The position numbers and the translations under genes are program-made. From UBA9214 sp964443845 (GTDB lineage: Bacteria > Pseudomonadota > Gammaproteobacteria > UBA9214), in the NCBI GenBank assembly GCA_964443845.1, contig CAYUFA010000062.1, forward strand, positions 1 through 14,909: a DNA stretch of 14,909 bases. The letters run 5' to 3'. Below the pieces are notes generated by a model. It was not told where the DNA came from. It did not search any database and worked only from the letters and a program-made list of their open reading frames with translations. Of this stretch, positions 1-9,157 are shown piece after piece (the stretch's first letter is position 1; the number at the start of each line of letters is the position of its first letter).

Positions 1-1187
1 ATGAAGTACTTCTCGAAGGCGATCTTGGCCAGGTGTACCCACTTGCCCTTCTTCATCCAGGCGGTGTTGCGCGGTGGAATCTGCGGCAGTGCCACGAAGG
101 CCGCACCGGTGTCACCCATATCGGCGAGGCAGATGGCGTTCCAGGTCCCGCGATGGGTCGGCTGCTTGCCGTCCAGCAGTTCAACGATGTTGTGCACGAT
201 CGCGGTGACCATGGACTCGATCATGTAGCCGGTCTTCGGCGCACCGGTCGGCACCGGCGTGGCATCGACCGGCGGGATGGCGATACAGACGCCGGCAGCG
301 AAGATATTCGGATACTTCGGGTTGCGCTGGAACTCGTCGACGACGACGAAGCCGCGCGGATTGCACAGGCCCTCGACCGCGGCCACGCAGTCCACGCCCT
401 TGAACGACGGCAGCATCATTGCGTAGTTGAACGGCAGCTCGAGGTCCTCGACCTTCTGCTTGTCATCGCCGTAGCGCTCGACAAACATCTTGCCGGCCTC
501 CACCTTCGTCACCTTGGCGTTGGTGACCCACTTGATGTCGTGGTGACGCAGCTCGCTCTCCAGCATGCCTTTCGAGTCACCCACCCCGCCGAGGCCAAGG
601 TGGCCGATGTACGGTTCGCTGGTGACGAAGGTCATCGGGATCTTCTTGCGCATGCGTTTCTTGCGTAGTGCGGCGTCCAGGATGAAGGCGTACTCGTACG
701 CCGGACCAAAGCAACTGGCGAACGGCATGGCACCGATGATGACCGGGCCGGGATTGTTCAGCAGCTCCTCGTAACCGTGATGCGCCTTTTCGGCGTGGTC
801 GATCGTGCAGATGGAAACGGTGTGCCCGTCCGGGCCGGAGCCGGGCACTTCCTCGAAGAACAGTTTCGGCCCGGTTGCCACCAGCAGGTAGTCATAGGTC
901 ACGCTATCGCCGTTCTCGAGTTCAAGCCGGTTGCTGTCCGCGTCGATGCGCGTCACCTTGCCGTGGATGAAATCGATCTTCTTGCGCTTCAGTGGTGGTG
1001 CCAGCGCAAAGGTGATGTCCTTGCGGTTGCGCCAGCCAACGCCTACCCACGGGTTGGACGGTACGAACTGGAAATGATCCGATTCATTGATCACGGTTAT
1101 CTGGTGCTGCTTGCCCAGTTCCGCACGTAACTCGTACGCAGCCGGCATACCGCCGGTCCCTGCCCCCAAAACCACCACGTGTGCCAT
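1..1187 (-). CDS. sqr: Sulfide:quinone oxidoreductase (type I-like), C-terminus cut by window edge
   Basis: A flavoprotein that oxidises sulfide to zero-valent sulfur or polysulfide and passes electrons to the membrane quinone pool. Seen: 395 residues read without a stop to the window edge. An N-terminal FAD-binding GAGTGG loop lies at residues 8-13, VATGPK at 103-108, and the C-terminal FAD/quinone region PTGAPKTGYMIES at 313-325. The three redox cysteines expected for A. ferrooxidans-type SQR are present as Cys127 (SICTIDHA), Cys159 (ASCFGPAYEY) and Cys353 (NAICLADMGD). The whole chain closely follows the A. ferrooxidans enzyme, about 434 residues, so roughly 40 residues are missing past position 1. 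That segment should hold the amphipathic membrane-binding helices. The start is set by AGGAGG at 1192-1197, 4 nt before the ATG. It is divergent from the AI-2E-family gene. Additional cysteines occur at 267, 275 and 301. Flavocytochrome c sulfide dehydrogenase is the main alternative, but no export signal is seen. Confidence 0.95.
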   Translation of the reverse strand, partial: MAHVVVLGAGTGGMPAAYELRAELGKQHQITVINESDHFQFVPSNPWVGVGWRNRKDITFALAPPLKRKKIDFIHGKVTRIDADSNRLELENGDSVTYDYLLVATGPKLFFEEVPGSGPDGHTVSICTIDHAEKAHHGYEELLNNPGPVIIGAMPFASCFGPAYEYAFILDAALRKKRMRKKIPMTFVTSEPYIGHLGLGGVGDSKGMLESELRHHDIKWVTNAKVTKVEAGKMFVERYGDDKQKVEDLELPFNYAMMLPSFKGVDCVAAVEGLCNPRGFVVVDEFQRNPKYPNIFAAGVCIAIPPVDATPVPTGAPKTGYMIESMVTAIVHNIVELLDGKQPTHRGTWNAICLADMGDTGAAFVALPQIPPRNTAWMKKGKWVHLAKIAFEKYF

Positions 1188-1251
1188 GATGCCTCCTGTG
1201 TTTGTCGGTTTGGCTCCCTGTTGTAACGAGAACTGTTCTTGCCGGCTTGCC

Positions 1252-1257
1252 AGTATA
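1252..1257 (-). promoter_or_regulatory. Candidate -10 box for sqr
   Basis: On the minus strand this reads TATACT, about 65 nt upstream of the sqr start. No convincing -35 hexamer lies 16-18 nt further upstream, so an activator or a weak promoter is possible. This is pattern matching only. Confidence 0.35.
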
Positions 1258-1415
1258 TTGCATTACCGCCGGACAGGCAGCGGATTTACCATAGCAGATT
1301 TTGCGCGGCACTGCGTGACTACAGGGCCCGTCCGCCTGCCTTTCCGGCGGCCGGGCGCGACCTGGCCGGAGTTGGTGTAGAGTACCGGCTGCAGTGGCCT
1401 GCGAACGGTGATGCC

Positions 1416-2498
1416 ATGACCTACTCGACCCGGCGCGTGGAAATGATGGCAGGGATTACCCTGCTTACGCTGCTGGTTATCGGCAGCGTACTGGTACTGC
1501 GCCCGTTCCTCATCTCGCTGATCCTTGCCGCGGTACTGGCCTATGCCACCTGGCCGGTGTACGAATGGTGGCTGGCCCGGTTGCATAACCGTACCGGGGC
1601 TGCGGCCACGGCCATGACCCTGCTGCTGTTACTGACCCTGGTCACGCCCTTTGCAGTCATGGGTGTCAGCCTGGCCGACAACGCGGTGGAATTGCTACAC
1701 CTGCTGCGCGGCGTCCTCAGCCAGCCGCTGCCACCGCCACCGGACTGGGTGAATCACATCCCGCTGGCGGGCAGCTATCTGCGCGCAAAGTGGCTGGCGC
1801 TGGCCATGTCGGACGAGGGTGCACTGCTGACCCAGTTGCGCACCGGACTGCAACACCTCCCGCTGCGTGACTGGGCCATCACGGCCGGCACCGTGCTGGG
1901 CCACGGCGTCATCCTGATCAGTTTCAGCGTACTGATCTGTTTTTTCTTCTACCGTGATGGACCGGCGATCACCGCGCGCGTGCAGACCGTGATGGAGCGC
2001 CTGACCGGTCACCGGGCCCACGCGCTGATCCAGGTGACCGCCGGCACGGTCTCGCGCGTGGTGAACGGCATCCTGGGCACGGCGCTGGCCCAGTCGGTCC
2101 TGGCACTGTTCGGTTTCTGGATCGTCGGCCTGCCGGGCCCCATGTTGCTGGGCCTGCTGACCTTCTTCCTGTCCATCATCCCGCTGGGCACCCTCGTGGT
2201 CTGGGTCCCGGCGGTCCTCTGGCTGTACCTGCAGGGCCAGCTCGGCATGGCCATCTTCCTTGTCGTGTGGGGCCTGCTGGTCAGCAGCATCGACCACTTC
2301 GTCAAGCCCTACCTGATCAGCCGCGGCGGTTCCCTGCCGTTGTTGCTGGTGTTCATGGGCGTGGTCGGCGGGCTGTTCGCCTTCCGTTTCATCGGCGTGT
2401 TTCTCGGCCCGGTGATCCTTGCCGTCGCCTACGCGCTGCTCTCGGAATGGATCAACCCGAGCCAGCCGGCCACGGACACACCGGGTTCCGGCACCTGA
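1416..2498 (+). CDS. AI-2E family transporter (PerM/YdiK-like membrane protein)
   Basis: A polytopic inner-membrane protein of the AI-2E_transport (formerly UPF0118/DUF20) family. Members include exporters and PerM-like permeases; the substrate here is unknown. Seen: 360 residues, near the usual length of about 350. There is an N-terminal pair of hydrophobic segments (roughly residues 10-50), another near 65-90 and a long soluble stretch to about 155. A cluster of C-terminal helices carries the family hallmarks FFFYRDG, a Gly-rich V-x-G-I-L-G segment, DHFVKPYLISRG and the closing LFAFRFIGVFLGPVIL. The frame is open upstream to 1239, but the ATG at 1416 begins a typical short N-terminus and gives normal family length; its ribosome binding site is weak. 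It is divergent from sqr with 228 nt between the starts. No neighbour points to a substrate. Confidence 0.88.
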   Translation: MTYSTRRVEMMAGITLLTLLVIGSVLVLRPFLISLILAAVLAYATWPVYEWWLARLHNRTGAAATAMTLLLLLTLVTPFAVMGVSLADNAVELLHLLRGVLSQPLPPPPDWVNHIPLAGSYLRAKWLALAMSDEGALLTQLRTGLQHLPLRDWAITAGTVLGHGVILISFSVLICFFFYRDGPAITARVQTVMERLTGHRAHALIQVTAGTVSRVVNGILGTALAQSVLALFGFWIVGLPGPMLLGLLTFFLSIIPLGTLVVWVPAVLWLYLQGQLGMAIFLVVWGLLVSSIDHFVKPYLISRGGSLPLLLVFMGVVGGLFAFRFIGVFLGPVILAVAYALLSEWINPSQPATDTPGSGT

Positions 2499-2674
2499 GC
2501 CGCGCCTGTGCAGCAGCCATCGTCATCCACGGCCTGTTCACTTTCGGGTCACGTACCACGTCGCCCTGTGCAGCACTGTGCAGGGTGTGCCCGGACAGCA
2601 CGGCTTCGATGCGCTCGTGCCGGCTCTCCACGGCCCGGGCGTAGCACCCTGGCGCAGGTCCTGTGCCGTCCGTA

Positions 2675-3160
2675 TTACGCGTAGAAGTCTTCCCGGTGAC
2701 GGAGGAAGTCCAGGTAATCGATGTAGTGCGCGCCATCGCAGGAAAACACCAGTCCGACCAGCCCGTTGATGACATTCAGGGAACCGGAGCGCAGGTAGAT
2801 AGCGTCGTCCTTGTAGCGCAGCGCGCGCATGATGGTGAAGATCTCGCGTACCCGGCCCGGTGGTACCAGGGCGTTCAGCGGGTAGGGGGTATAGCGGAAC
2901 GCCTGCGGGAAACCGCTGCCGAGGAACTCTTCCTTCAGATACACCTGGTAGTTGTACGGATCGGCCAGCGGCCACAGCGTGACCTGGCCGCTGGAAAAAT
3001 GGATCTTGGCATGAAAGATACCGCGTTCCACCAGCAGGCCCGTGGTCCGCTCCAGCACCTTGTCGAGATGCGCGTCGAACTCGCTGTTGGCCCGGGACTG
3101 TCTGAACAGGAACTGGCGGATAGAGGGATCACCGCGAATCTGTAACCAGCGTCTGGCCAT
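2675..3160 (-). CDS. Hypothetical protein, 161 residues, downstream of lpd
   Basis: I do not recognise this family. Seen: a soluble-looking protein with a basic N-terminus (MARRWLQIRGDPSIRQ), no signal peptide or membrane helix, many aromatic and Tyr residues, and a C-terminus ending HREDFYA. The single Cys is at residue 141. The frame is open upstream to a GTG at 3175. The ATG at 3160 is preferred because GGAGG sits 6 nt before it, inside the longer reading. It lies 148 nt downstream of lpd on the same strand, so it could be the last gene of the sucA-sucB-lpd transcript or have its own promoter. It is a real gene rather than a shadow: the opposing frame is low-complexity and basic, whereas this one has a balanced, globular composition and a good ribosome binding site. 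Confidence 0.7.
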   Translation of the reverse strand: MARRWLQIRGDPSIRQFLFRQSRANSEFDAHLDKVLERTTGLLVERGIFHAKIHFSSGQVTLWPLADPYNYQVYLKEEFLGSGFPQAFRYTPYPLNALVPPGRVREIFTIMRALRYKDDAIYLRSGSLNVINGLVGLVFSCDGAHYIDYLDFLRHREDFYA

Positions 3161-3308
3161 GCTGCCCTCCACCACGATTTCCCCCCGGAGGAATGCAGCA
3201 AGTCCCGTGCCATACTGAAGGGCCCTGATTTACGGAGGGTTGTTGCCTGGCATCCGGAGACAGCCCGTGCCGCAATGGTGCAGGCCGCACCGGATTGCAC
3301 CGTTCCGC

Positions 3309-4745
3309 TCAGGAACGACGGGAAGCCGACAGGTGAATGGCGCGACCGCTGACGTCGAGCGCGGCTTCGTGTACCGCTTCCGACAGGGTCGGGTGCGCAA
3401 ACACGGTCCGGGCGATGTCCTCGCTGCTGGCACCGAATTCCATGGCCAGCACCGCCTGGGCGATCAGTTCGGAGGCCTGGGCCCCGAGGACATGCACCCC
3501 CAGCACCCGGTCCGTGCGGGCGTCGCCCAGCACCCGCACCATGCCGTCGCTCTGCTGCAGTGCCCGGGCCCGTCCGCTCGCGGCAAACGGAAACGTGCCG
3601 CTGCGGTATTCGATGCCGGCCTGGCGCAGGTTCTCCTCGGTCCTGCCGACCCAAGCAATCTCGGGTTGCGTGTAGATGACGGAGGGAATCGCCTCGTAGT
3701 TCATGCTGCTGTGCTGGCCGGCGATCCGCTCGGCCACCATGATGCCTTCTTCCGAGCCCTTGTGGGCCAGCATCGGTCCGCGCACGAGGTCACCGATGGC
3801 AAACACGCCCGGCAGGTTGGTTTCGCAGTACTCGTCGACGTGCACGGTACCACCCTCGTCGAGCAGCAGGCCCGCCTCGGCGCTGGCCAGCCCGTCACTG
3901 CAGGGCCGGCGACCGACGGCGACGATCAGCCGGTCGACGACCAGTTCATGATCCCCGCTCGCATCCTGGTAGTAAACGTGCAACGCGTCCGCATCGGTCT
4001 GTGTCGACAGCACGCGCGCCCCGTTACGGATATCGAGTTCCTGTGCACGGAACAGTTTCAGTGCGGCGCCTGCAATCTGCCGGTCGGCCATGGCCAGGAA
4101 TTCCTCCTGCGCCTCCAGCAAGGTCACGGCAGAACCGAGACGGCGCCACACGCTGCCCAGTTCGAGGCCGATGACGCCGGCGCCGATCACGCCCAGGCGC
4201 TCCGGTGCCGAGTTCCACTGCAGGGCTCCCTGCGAGTCGACGATGCGTTCATCATCCAGTGGGGCTGCTGCCAGTTCGACCGGCGTGGAACCAGTGGCCA
4301 GGATCACGTGCCTGCCGACCAGCACCTGCCGTGTCCCGTCCTGTGCGCTGACCTCGACATTCCGGTTCGGCAACAGGTGGCCCCGGCCGTGCACCCAGGC
4401 CACACCGTTGGAGCGGAACAGCGCGGCGATACCGCTGCCCAGCTGGTGCACGATGCGGTCCTTGCGCGCCATCATGACATCGATGTCCAGTGACATGGAT
4501 TCGATGCGCAGGCCATGGGCATTGGCATCGTGTTGCAGGCGGGCGTACAGCTCGGAGCTTTCCAGCAGGGCCTTGGAGGGAATGCAGCCGGCATTGAGAC
4601 AGGTGCCACCCGGCGCGGGCTGACCGGCGGCATCGCGCCAGTCATCGACACACGCCGTGGACAACCCGAGCTGGGCGCAACGGATGGCGGCCACATAGCC
4701 GGCCGGCCCGGCCCCGATGATGACAACGTCGTACTCCGTGTCCAT
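3309..4745 (-). CDS. lpdA: Dihydrolipoyl dehydrogenase (E3)
   Basis: FAD-dependent enzyme that reoxidises the dihydrolipoyl group of the E2 subunit with NAD+. Here it most likely serves the 2-oxoglutarate dehydrogenase complex encoded just upstream. Seen: 478 residues, normal for the family. An FAD loop GAGPAGY lies at residues 11-17. The redox disulfide GGTCLNAGCIPSK has Cys49 and Cys54. A second dinucleotide loop reads GAGVIGLELGSVW. The FAD-contacting FAIGD is followed by LAHKGSEEG. The C-terminal catalytic dyad AHPTLSE has His451 and Glu456. The ATG at 4745 has only a weak ribosome binding site, but the N-terminal sequence has the expected distance to the FAD loop. It is separated from sucB by 107 nt, so it may be co-transcribed or have a weak promoter of its own. 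Confidence 0.96.
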   Translation of the reverse strand: MDTEYDVVIIGAGPAGYVAAIRCAQLGLSTACVDDWRDAAGQPAPGGTCLNAGCIPSKALLESSELYARLQHDANAHGLRIESMSLDIDVMMARKDRIVHQLGSGIAALFRSNGVAWVHGRGHLLPNRNVEVSAQDGTRQVLVGRHVILATGSTPVELAAAPLDDERIVDSQGALQWNSAPERLGVIGAGVIGLELGSVWRRLGSAVTLLEAQEEFLAMADRQIAGAALKLFRAQELDIRNGARVLSTQTDADALHVYYQDASGDHELVVDRLIVAVGRRPCSDGLASAEAGLLLDEGGTVHVDEYCETNLPGVFAIGDLVRGPMLAHKGSEEGIMVAERIAGQHSSMNYEAIPSVIYTQPEIAWVGRTEENLRQAGIEYRSGTFPFAASGRARALQQSDGMVRVLGDARTDRVLGVHVLGAQASELIAQAVLAMEFGASSEDIARTVFAHPTLSEAVHEAALDVSGRAIHLSASRRS

Positions 4746-4852
4746 ATGGCGTAACCGTTCAATCGCAAAACGTTAAATGGGGTTCAATACCGTGTTACTC
4801 GTCATGGCGACCACCCTGGATCCGGTAACGGGATACTGCCCTCTTGCTGATC

Positions 4853-6061
4853 CTACAGATCCAGCAGCATGCTGGCCGGATCTTCCAGCAGTTCCACGAT
4901 CGATTTGAGGAACGTGACCGCGCTCTTGCCGTCTACGATGCGGTGATCGTAGGTCAGGGCCAGGTACATGACCGGTCGCACCACGACCTTGCCGTCTTCC
5001 ACCACCGGCCGGTCCTTGATACTGTGCATGCCGAGGATGGCGCTTTGCGGCGGGTTCAGGATCGGTGTGGACAGCATGGAACCGAACACACCGCCATTGG
5101 TGATGGTAAAGGTGCCTCCGGTGATTTCCTCCATGGTGAGCTTGCCTTCGCTGGCGCGGGTCGCATAGTCCAGGATCTGCGCCTCGATCGCGGCCAGGCT
5201 CATGAACTCGGCACTGCGCAGGATCGGCACCACCAGCCCGCGTTCGGCACTGATCGCCACGCCGATATCACAGAATCCGTGATACACGATGTCCTCGCCG
5301 TCGATAGAGGCGTTGATATCGGGATGACGCCGCAGCGCCTCGGCCGCCGCCCGCACGAAGAAGGACATGTAACCGAGGCGCACGCCGTGCACCTGCTCGA
5401 AGGCCTCGCGATGGCGTTCGCGCAGGGTCTTGACCGGTTGCATGTTCACCTCGTTGAAGGTGGTCAGCATGGCGGTGTTCTGCGTGGCCGCCAGCAGGCG
5501 CTCGGCCACGCGCGCGCGCAGGCGCGACATCGGCACCCGCTTCTGCGGGCGGGTCTCGGTCACTTCGACCGGCGGTGCCTGAGCCGGCGCCGGTACCGCT
5601 GCCACGGGTGGCGGTGCCGCGCGCTGCGGCAGCTGCTCGAGCACATCGGCCTTGGTGATGCGTCCGCCGCGCCCGCTGCCATGCAGGTGACGCGGATCAA
5701 GGTCGTGGTCCGCGACCAGCTTGCGCACGGCCGGGCTCAGCACCGGCTCTTCCGCGTCGGCCGGCAGCACCGGTTTGCTCGTGGCAGGCGCTGCAGGCGG
5801 GGTTGCGGGCATGGAACCGGCATTGGCGGGCTGGATCAGGCCGATGATCTGGTCGGCCACCACGGTTGCACCGTCCTCGATGAGGATCTGCTCCAGCACG
5901 CCGTCTTCCGGTGCCGGTACCTCCAGCACCACCTTGTCGGTCTCGATGTCGACCAGTGGCTCGTCGCGGCGAATGGATTCGCCCGGCTTCTTGTGCCAGC
6001 CAGCCAGCACCCCGTCGCTGACGGATTCCGGAAGCGCAGGCACCCTGACTTCAGTGGCCAT
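4853..6061 (-). CDS. sucB: Dihydrolipoyllysine-residue succinyltransferase (E2 of 2-oxoglutarate dehydrogenase)
   Basis: Core subunit of the 2-oxoglutarate dehydrogenase complex. It transfers the succinyl group from its lipoyl arm to CoA in the TCA cycle. Seen: 402 residues (E. coli SucB is about 405). An N-terminal lipoyl domain (residues 2-77) carries ETDKVVLEV with Lys43 as the lipoylated lysine. An Ala/Pro-rich linker follows. The peripheral subunit-binding domain is at about 107-143 (LSPAVRKLVADHDLD...GRGGRITKADV). A second Ala/Pro linker leads to the catalytic domain, ending with the active-site DHRIVDG (His373, Asp377). It has a single lipoyl domain, as in typical SucB. It starts 25 nt after the sucA stop, with a purine-rich CAGGGGGGAT upstream, so it is almost certainly co-transcribed with sucA. 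Confidence 0.97.
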   Translation of the reverse strand: MATEVRVPALPESVSDGVLAGWHKKPGESIRRDEPLVDIETDKVVLEVPAPEDGVLEQILIEDGATVVADQIIGLIQPANAGSMPATPPAAPATSKPVLPADAEEPVLSPAVRKLVADHDLDPRHLHGSGRGGRITKADVLEQLPQRAAPPPVAAVPAPAQAPPVEVTETRPQKRVPMSRLRARVAERLLAATQNTAMLTTFNEVNMQPVKTLRERHREAFEQVHGVRLGYMSFFVRAAAEALRRHPDINASIDGEDIVYHGFCDIGVAISAERGLVVPILRSAEFMSLAAIEAQILDYATRASEGKLTMEEITGGTFTITNGGVFGSMLSTPILNPPQSAILGMHSIKDRPVVEDGKVVVRPVMYLALTYDHRIVDGKSAVTFLKSIVELLEDPASMLLDL

Positions 6062-6086
6062 ACCCGGTCAATCCCCCCTGTTGTTG

Positions 6087-8927
6087 TCAGGCATCCGCCG
6101 GCTCCAGGCCAAGTCCCTGTGCGACCAGCCGCTTCTGCTGCTGGACGTGGATGCTGGCGTAACCCACGGCGGGTGCGGACAGTGCGGCGCGGCCAGTATA
6201 GATAAGTTTGTGTTGTGCGCCAATCAACTCCTCGAACTTGTGACGCATGGCATACCAGGCACCCTGGTTCTGCGGCTCTTCCTGGCACCAGATGAATTCA
6301 CGCACGTTCGGATACCGTGCCAGTTCCTCACGCAACAGGCGCCACGGGAACGGGTACAGCTGTTCCAGGCGGATCAGCGCAATGTGCTGCAGGTTTTCCG
6401 CACGCCGCTGCTCGAGCAGATCGTAGAACACGCGGCCGCTGCACAACACGAGGCGCGTGACGGCAGCCGCGTCCGGCGCGTCGACGTCGGGCAGCACAGG
6501 GTGAAACCAGCCGTCGGCGAGCTCTTCCAGGGTGGAAACGGCCAGCTTGTGGCGCAGCAGGCTTTTCGGCGCCATCACGATCAGCGGCCGGCGCAGCGGG
6601 CGGATCATCTGGCGGCGCAGCATGTGAAACATCTGGGCAGGGGTGGTGGGGTTGCAGACCTGGATGTTGTGATCGACGCACAACTGCAGGAAGCGCTCCA
6701 GCCGGGCCGATGAGTGTTCGGGACCCTGGCCCTCGTAACCGTGTGGCAGCAGCATGGTCAGCCCGCACAGCCTGCCCCACTTGGCCTCGCCCGAGACGAT
6801 GAACTGGTCGATCACCACCTGCGCGACGTTGGCGAAATCCCCGTACTGCGCCTCCCAGATGGTGAGCGTCTCCGGCTCGGTGGTCGCATAACCGTATTCG
6901 AAGGCCAGCACCGCCTCCTCCGAGAGCAGGGAATCGAACACCAGGAACGGCGGCTGGTCCGGTGCGATGTTCTTCAGTGGCACCCAGATTTCATTGTTCT
7001 TCTGGTTATGCAATACCGCATGGCGATGGAAGAAGGTGCCGCGTTCGGAATCCTGCCCGGTGAGACGCACCGGATAGCCCTGCTGGAGCAGGCTGGCAAA
7101 GGCCAGCGCCTCGGCAAATCCCCAGTCGGCGGGCATGGCACCGGCCGCCATCTTGCGCCGGTCGTCCATCAGCTTGGCCACGCGCGGGTGCAGTTCAAAG
7201 CCGACCGGCAGCTGCTGCAGGCGGCCGGCCAGTTCCACCAGCGTGTCGTGGTTGACCGTGGTATCGCACGGTTCGTCCCAGGTGTGGCCGACATAGGACT
7301 TCCAGCGCACCGCCACCTCCTCATCCACCGGCAGGCCCAGGGTCACGTCCGGGGTAACGCTCCTGCCGGCGTCGAGCAGGTCGCGGTATTCACCGGCCAT
7401 GGTCTCGGCCTGTTGCGCCGTGATTACCTGCAGCTGCACCAGCCGCTTCGCGTACAGCTCGCGCGTGGTGGGTAACGCGCGGATGTCGCGGTACATGTTG
7501 GGCTGGGTGGCGGACGGTTCATCTGCCTCGTTGTGGCCGTGGCGCCGGTAACACACCAGGTCGATGACCACGTCCTTCTTGAAGGTCATGCGGTAATCGA
7601 GCGCCACCTGGGTGACGAACAGAACGGCCTCCGGATCATCCCCGTTGACGTGAAAGATCGGTGCATTGACCATCTTGGCGACGTCGGTGCAATACAGCGT
7701 GGAGCGCGCATCCTTGATCTGGCTGGTGGTGAAACCGATCTGGTTGTTCACCACGATATGGATACTGCCGCGCGTGGTAAAGCCGCGCAGCCCGGTCATG
7801 TTCAGGGTCTCCATCACCACGCCCTGGCCGGCAAATGCCGAGTCACCGTGAATCACCACTGGCAGGATGAGGTCACCCTCGTAGTCCCGGTAACGCTGCT
7901 GGCGTGCGCGCACCGAGCCTTCGACGACCGGCGACACGATCTCGAGGTGCGAGGGGTTGAAGGCCAGCGCCAGGTGCAGGTTGCCGCCGAGGGTGCGGAT
8001 ATTGGAAGAGAACCCCTGGTGATACTTGACGTCACCACTCTTGTGCTCGTGGTTGTGGTTGCCCTCGAATTCGGAAAACAGCATGGACGGCAGCTTGCCG
8101 AGAATGTTCACCAGCACGTTGAGGCGCCCGCGGTGCGACATGCCGATGACGATTTCCTTGGTACCCTGCGCACCGGAGCGCTCGACCAGTTCGCCCATCA
8201 GCGGGATCAGGCTTTCGCCGCCTTCCAGGGAAAACCGCTTCTGTCCGACGTATTTTGAATGCAGGTACCGTTCGATGCCTTCCGCTGCAGTCAGGCGCTG
8301 CAGCAGCCAGCGCTGGCGTTCGGGTGCGATACCGGGATGTGACTGCACGCCTTCCAGCCGTTGCTGGATCCAGCGCTTCTCCGCGGTATCCGACATGTGC
8401 ATGTATTCCGCACCGATCGTCTCGCAATAGGTGCGGTTCAGCGCGATCAGGATCTGTTCGAGGGTGGCGTGCTCGGGGCCGACCAGCGAACCGGTACGGA
8501 ACACAGTGCCGAAATCGGCTTCCGACAGATTGTGGAAGGACAGGTCCAGTTCGCTGAGCGGTTCAGGCTCGCGCAGACGCAGCGGATCGGTCCGGGCATA
8601 CTGGTGGCCGCGAAAGCGGTAGGCATTGATGAGTTGCAGCACGCGCACCTGCTTGTGTTCGTGCTCCAGCCGCAGTTCGCTGCCCGGACTCGTCGCTACA
8701 CCGCGCGGGCGCCCGGTCAGGCGGATAAATTCCGCCTGCAGTTCGGAGTGCAGGACATCCACCGCCTGGCCATTGACCTGTGGCAGGCCGGCAAAGTACG
8801 CCCGCCAGTCGGCGTCAACCGAGCCGGGATCGCGCAGCCAGGATTCGTAGAGTGCTTCCAGCCAGGCCGCATTGCCGCCATCCAGGAGCGAGCTTTGTTG
8901 CAGGGCGTTCATTCCTGGTCTGTTCAT
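6087..8927 (-). CDS. sucA: 2-oxoglutarate dehydrogenase E1 component
   Basis: Thiamine-diphosphate-dependent decarboxylase of the TCA cycle. It converts 2-oxoglutarate and reductively succinylates the lipoyl group on SucB. Seen: 946 residues (E. coli 933). The N-terminal E2-binding segment reads ALYESWLRDPGSVDADWRAYF. The thiamine-diphosphate and substrate-binding region has SHRGRLN at 264-270 (His265) and KYHQGF (His303), equivalent to E. coli His260 and His298. The metal/ThDP-binding GDSAFAGQG is at 361-369, VNNQIGFT at 393-400, and RRHGHNEADEP at 461-471. A C-terminal transketolase-like half follows, with EYGYATTEPETL and LLPHGYEGQGPEHSSARLE. The start at 8927 has GGAG 9 nt upstream; an in-frame Met at residue 6 is less well placed. 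It is first in the sucA-sucB-lpd run, and the promoter is expected in 8928-9100. Confidence 0.97.
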   Translation of the reverse strand: MNRPGMNALQQSSLLDGGNAAWLEALYESWLRDPGSVDADWRAYFAGLPQVNGQAVDVLHSELQAEFIRLTGRPRGVATSPGSELRLEHEHKQVRVLQLINAYRFRGHQYARTDPLRLREPEPLSELDLSFHNLSEADFGTVFRTGSLVGPEHATLEQILIALNRTYCETIGAEYMHMSDTAEKRWIQQRLEGVQSHPGIAPERQRWLLQRLTAAEGIERYLHSKYVGQKRFSLEGGESLIPLMGELVERSGAQGTKEIVIGMSHRGRLNVLVNILGKLPSMLFSEFEGNHNHEHKSGDVKYHQGFSSNIRTLGGNLHLALAFNPSHLEIVSPVVEGSVRARQQRYRDYEGDLILPVVIHGDSAFAGQGVVMETLNMTGLRGFTTRGSIHIVVNNQIGFTTSQIKDARSTLYCTDVAKMVNAPIFHVNGDDPEAVLFVTQVALDYRMTFKKDVVIDLVCYRRHGHNEADEPSATQPNMYRDIRALPTTRELYAKRLVQLQVITAQQAETMAGEYRDLLDAGRSVTPDVTLGLPVDEEVAVRWKSYVGHTWDEPCDTTVNHDTLVELAGRLQQLPVGFELHPRVAKLMDDRRKMAAGAMPADWGFAEALAFASLLQQGYPVRLTGQDSERGTFFHRHAVLHNQKNNEIWVPLKNIAPDQPPFLVFDSLLSEEAVLAFEYGYATTEPETLTIWEAQYGDFANVAQVVIDQFIVSGEAKWGRLCGLTMLLPHGYEGQGPEHSSARLERFLQLCVDHNIQVCNPTTPAQMFHMLRRQMIRPLRRPLIVMAPKSLLRHKLAVSTLEELADGWFHPVLPDVDAPDAAAVTRLVLCSGRVFYDLLEQRRAENLQHIALIRLEQLYPFPWRLLREELARYPNVREFIWCQEEPQNQGAWYAMRHKFEELIGAQHKLIYTGRAALSAPAVGYASIHVQQQKRLVAQGLGLEPADA

Positions 8928-8983
8928 GTTCCGCGACTCCGTACCGTTTGTCCGGACGTTTTCCGGGCATTGCGGGACGACGG

Positions 8984-9012
8984 GTTATACTCTTTATATA
9001 TATAGGAGATAT
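8984..9012 (-). promoter_or_regulatory. AT-rich candidate promoter region upstream of sucA
   Basis: A sharply AT-rich block in an otherwise G+C-rich intergenic region, 57-85 nt before the sucA start. On the minus strand it contains alternating TATATATA, TATAAA and TATAAC, any of which could act as a -10 element. No clear -35 hexamer is seen at standard spacing. A site for a regulator or an UP-like element is also possible. Confidence 0.35.
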
Positions 9013-9103
9013 CGCCGCCAGCGGCCCAATCCTTTAGACCCGCCGTGGCGCCGGGGGTTGCGCCGGGACGGGGTCACCTGCCCGTTCGGAGTAGCCGGAA
9101 CGC

Positions 9104-9140
9104 GCAATAAAAAGGGCTGCCCGGGCAGCCCCTTTATTGC
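9104..9140 (-). terminator. Rho-independent terminator of the cytochrome c5 gene
   Basis: An 18-bp perfect palindrome GGGCTGCCCGGGCAGCCC (9114-9131) is flanked by complementary A/T tracts and outer GCAATAAA/TTTATTGC arms. It begins 17 nt after the stop codon at 9158. On the minus strand the stem is followed by TTTTTATTG. The near-symmetry means it could also stop transcripts on the plus strand. Confidence 0.9.
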
Positions 9141-9157
9141 GTCTGGGTGGCGCGGCA

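Noticed and set aside
2506..2583. Three copies of CTGTGCAG (2506, 2566, 2576) after the AI-2E-family gene
   Set aside because: The copies are only 8 bp and irregularly spaced, so chance in G+C-rich DNA is likely; no T tract supports a terminator.
7533..8258. Plus-strand frames inside sucA, sucB, lpd and sqr
   Set aside because: They run opposite well-identified enzymes, show no recognisable domains and are by-products of high G+C codon use.
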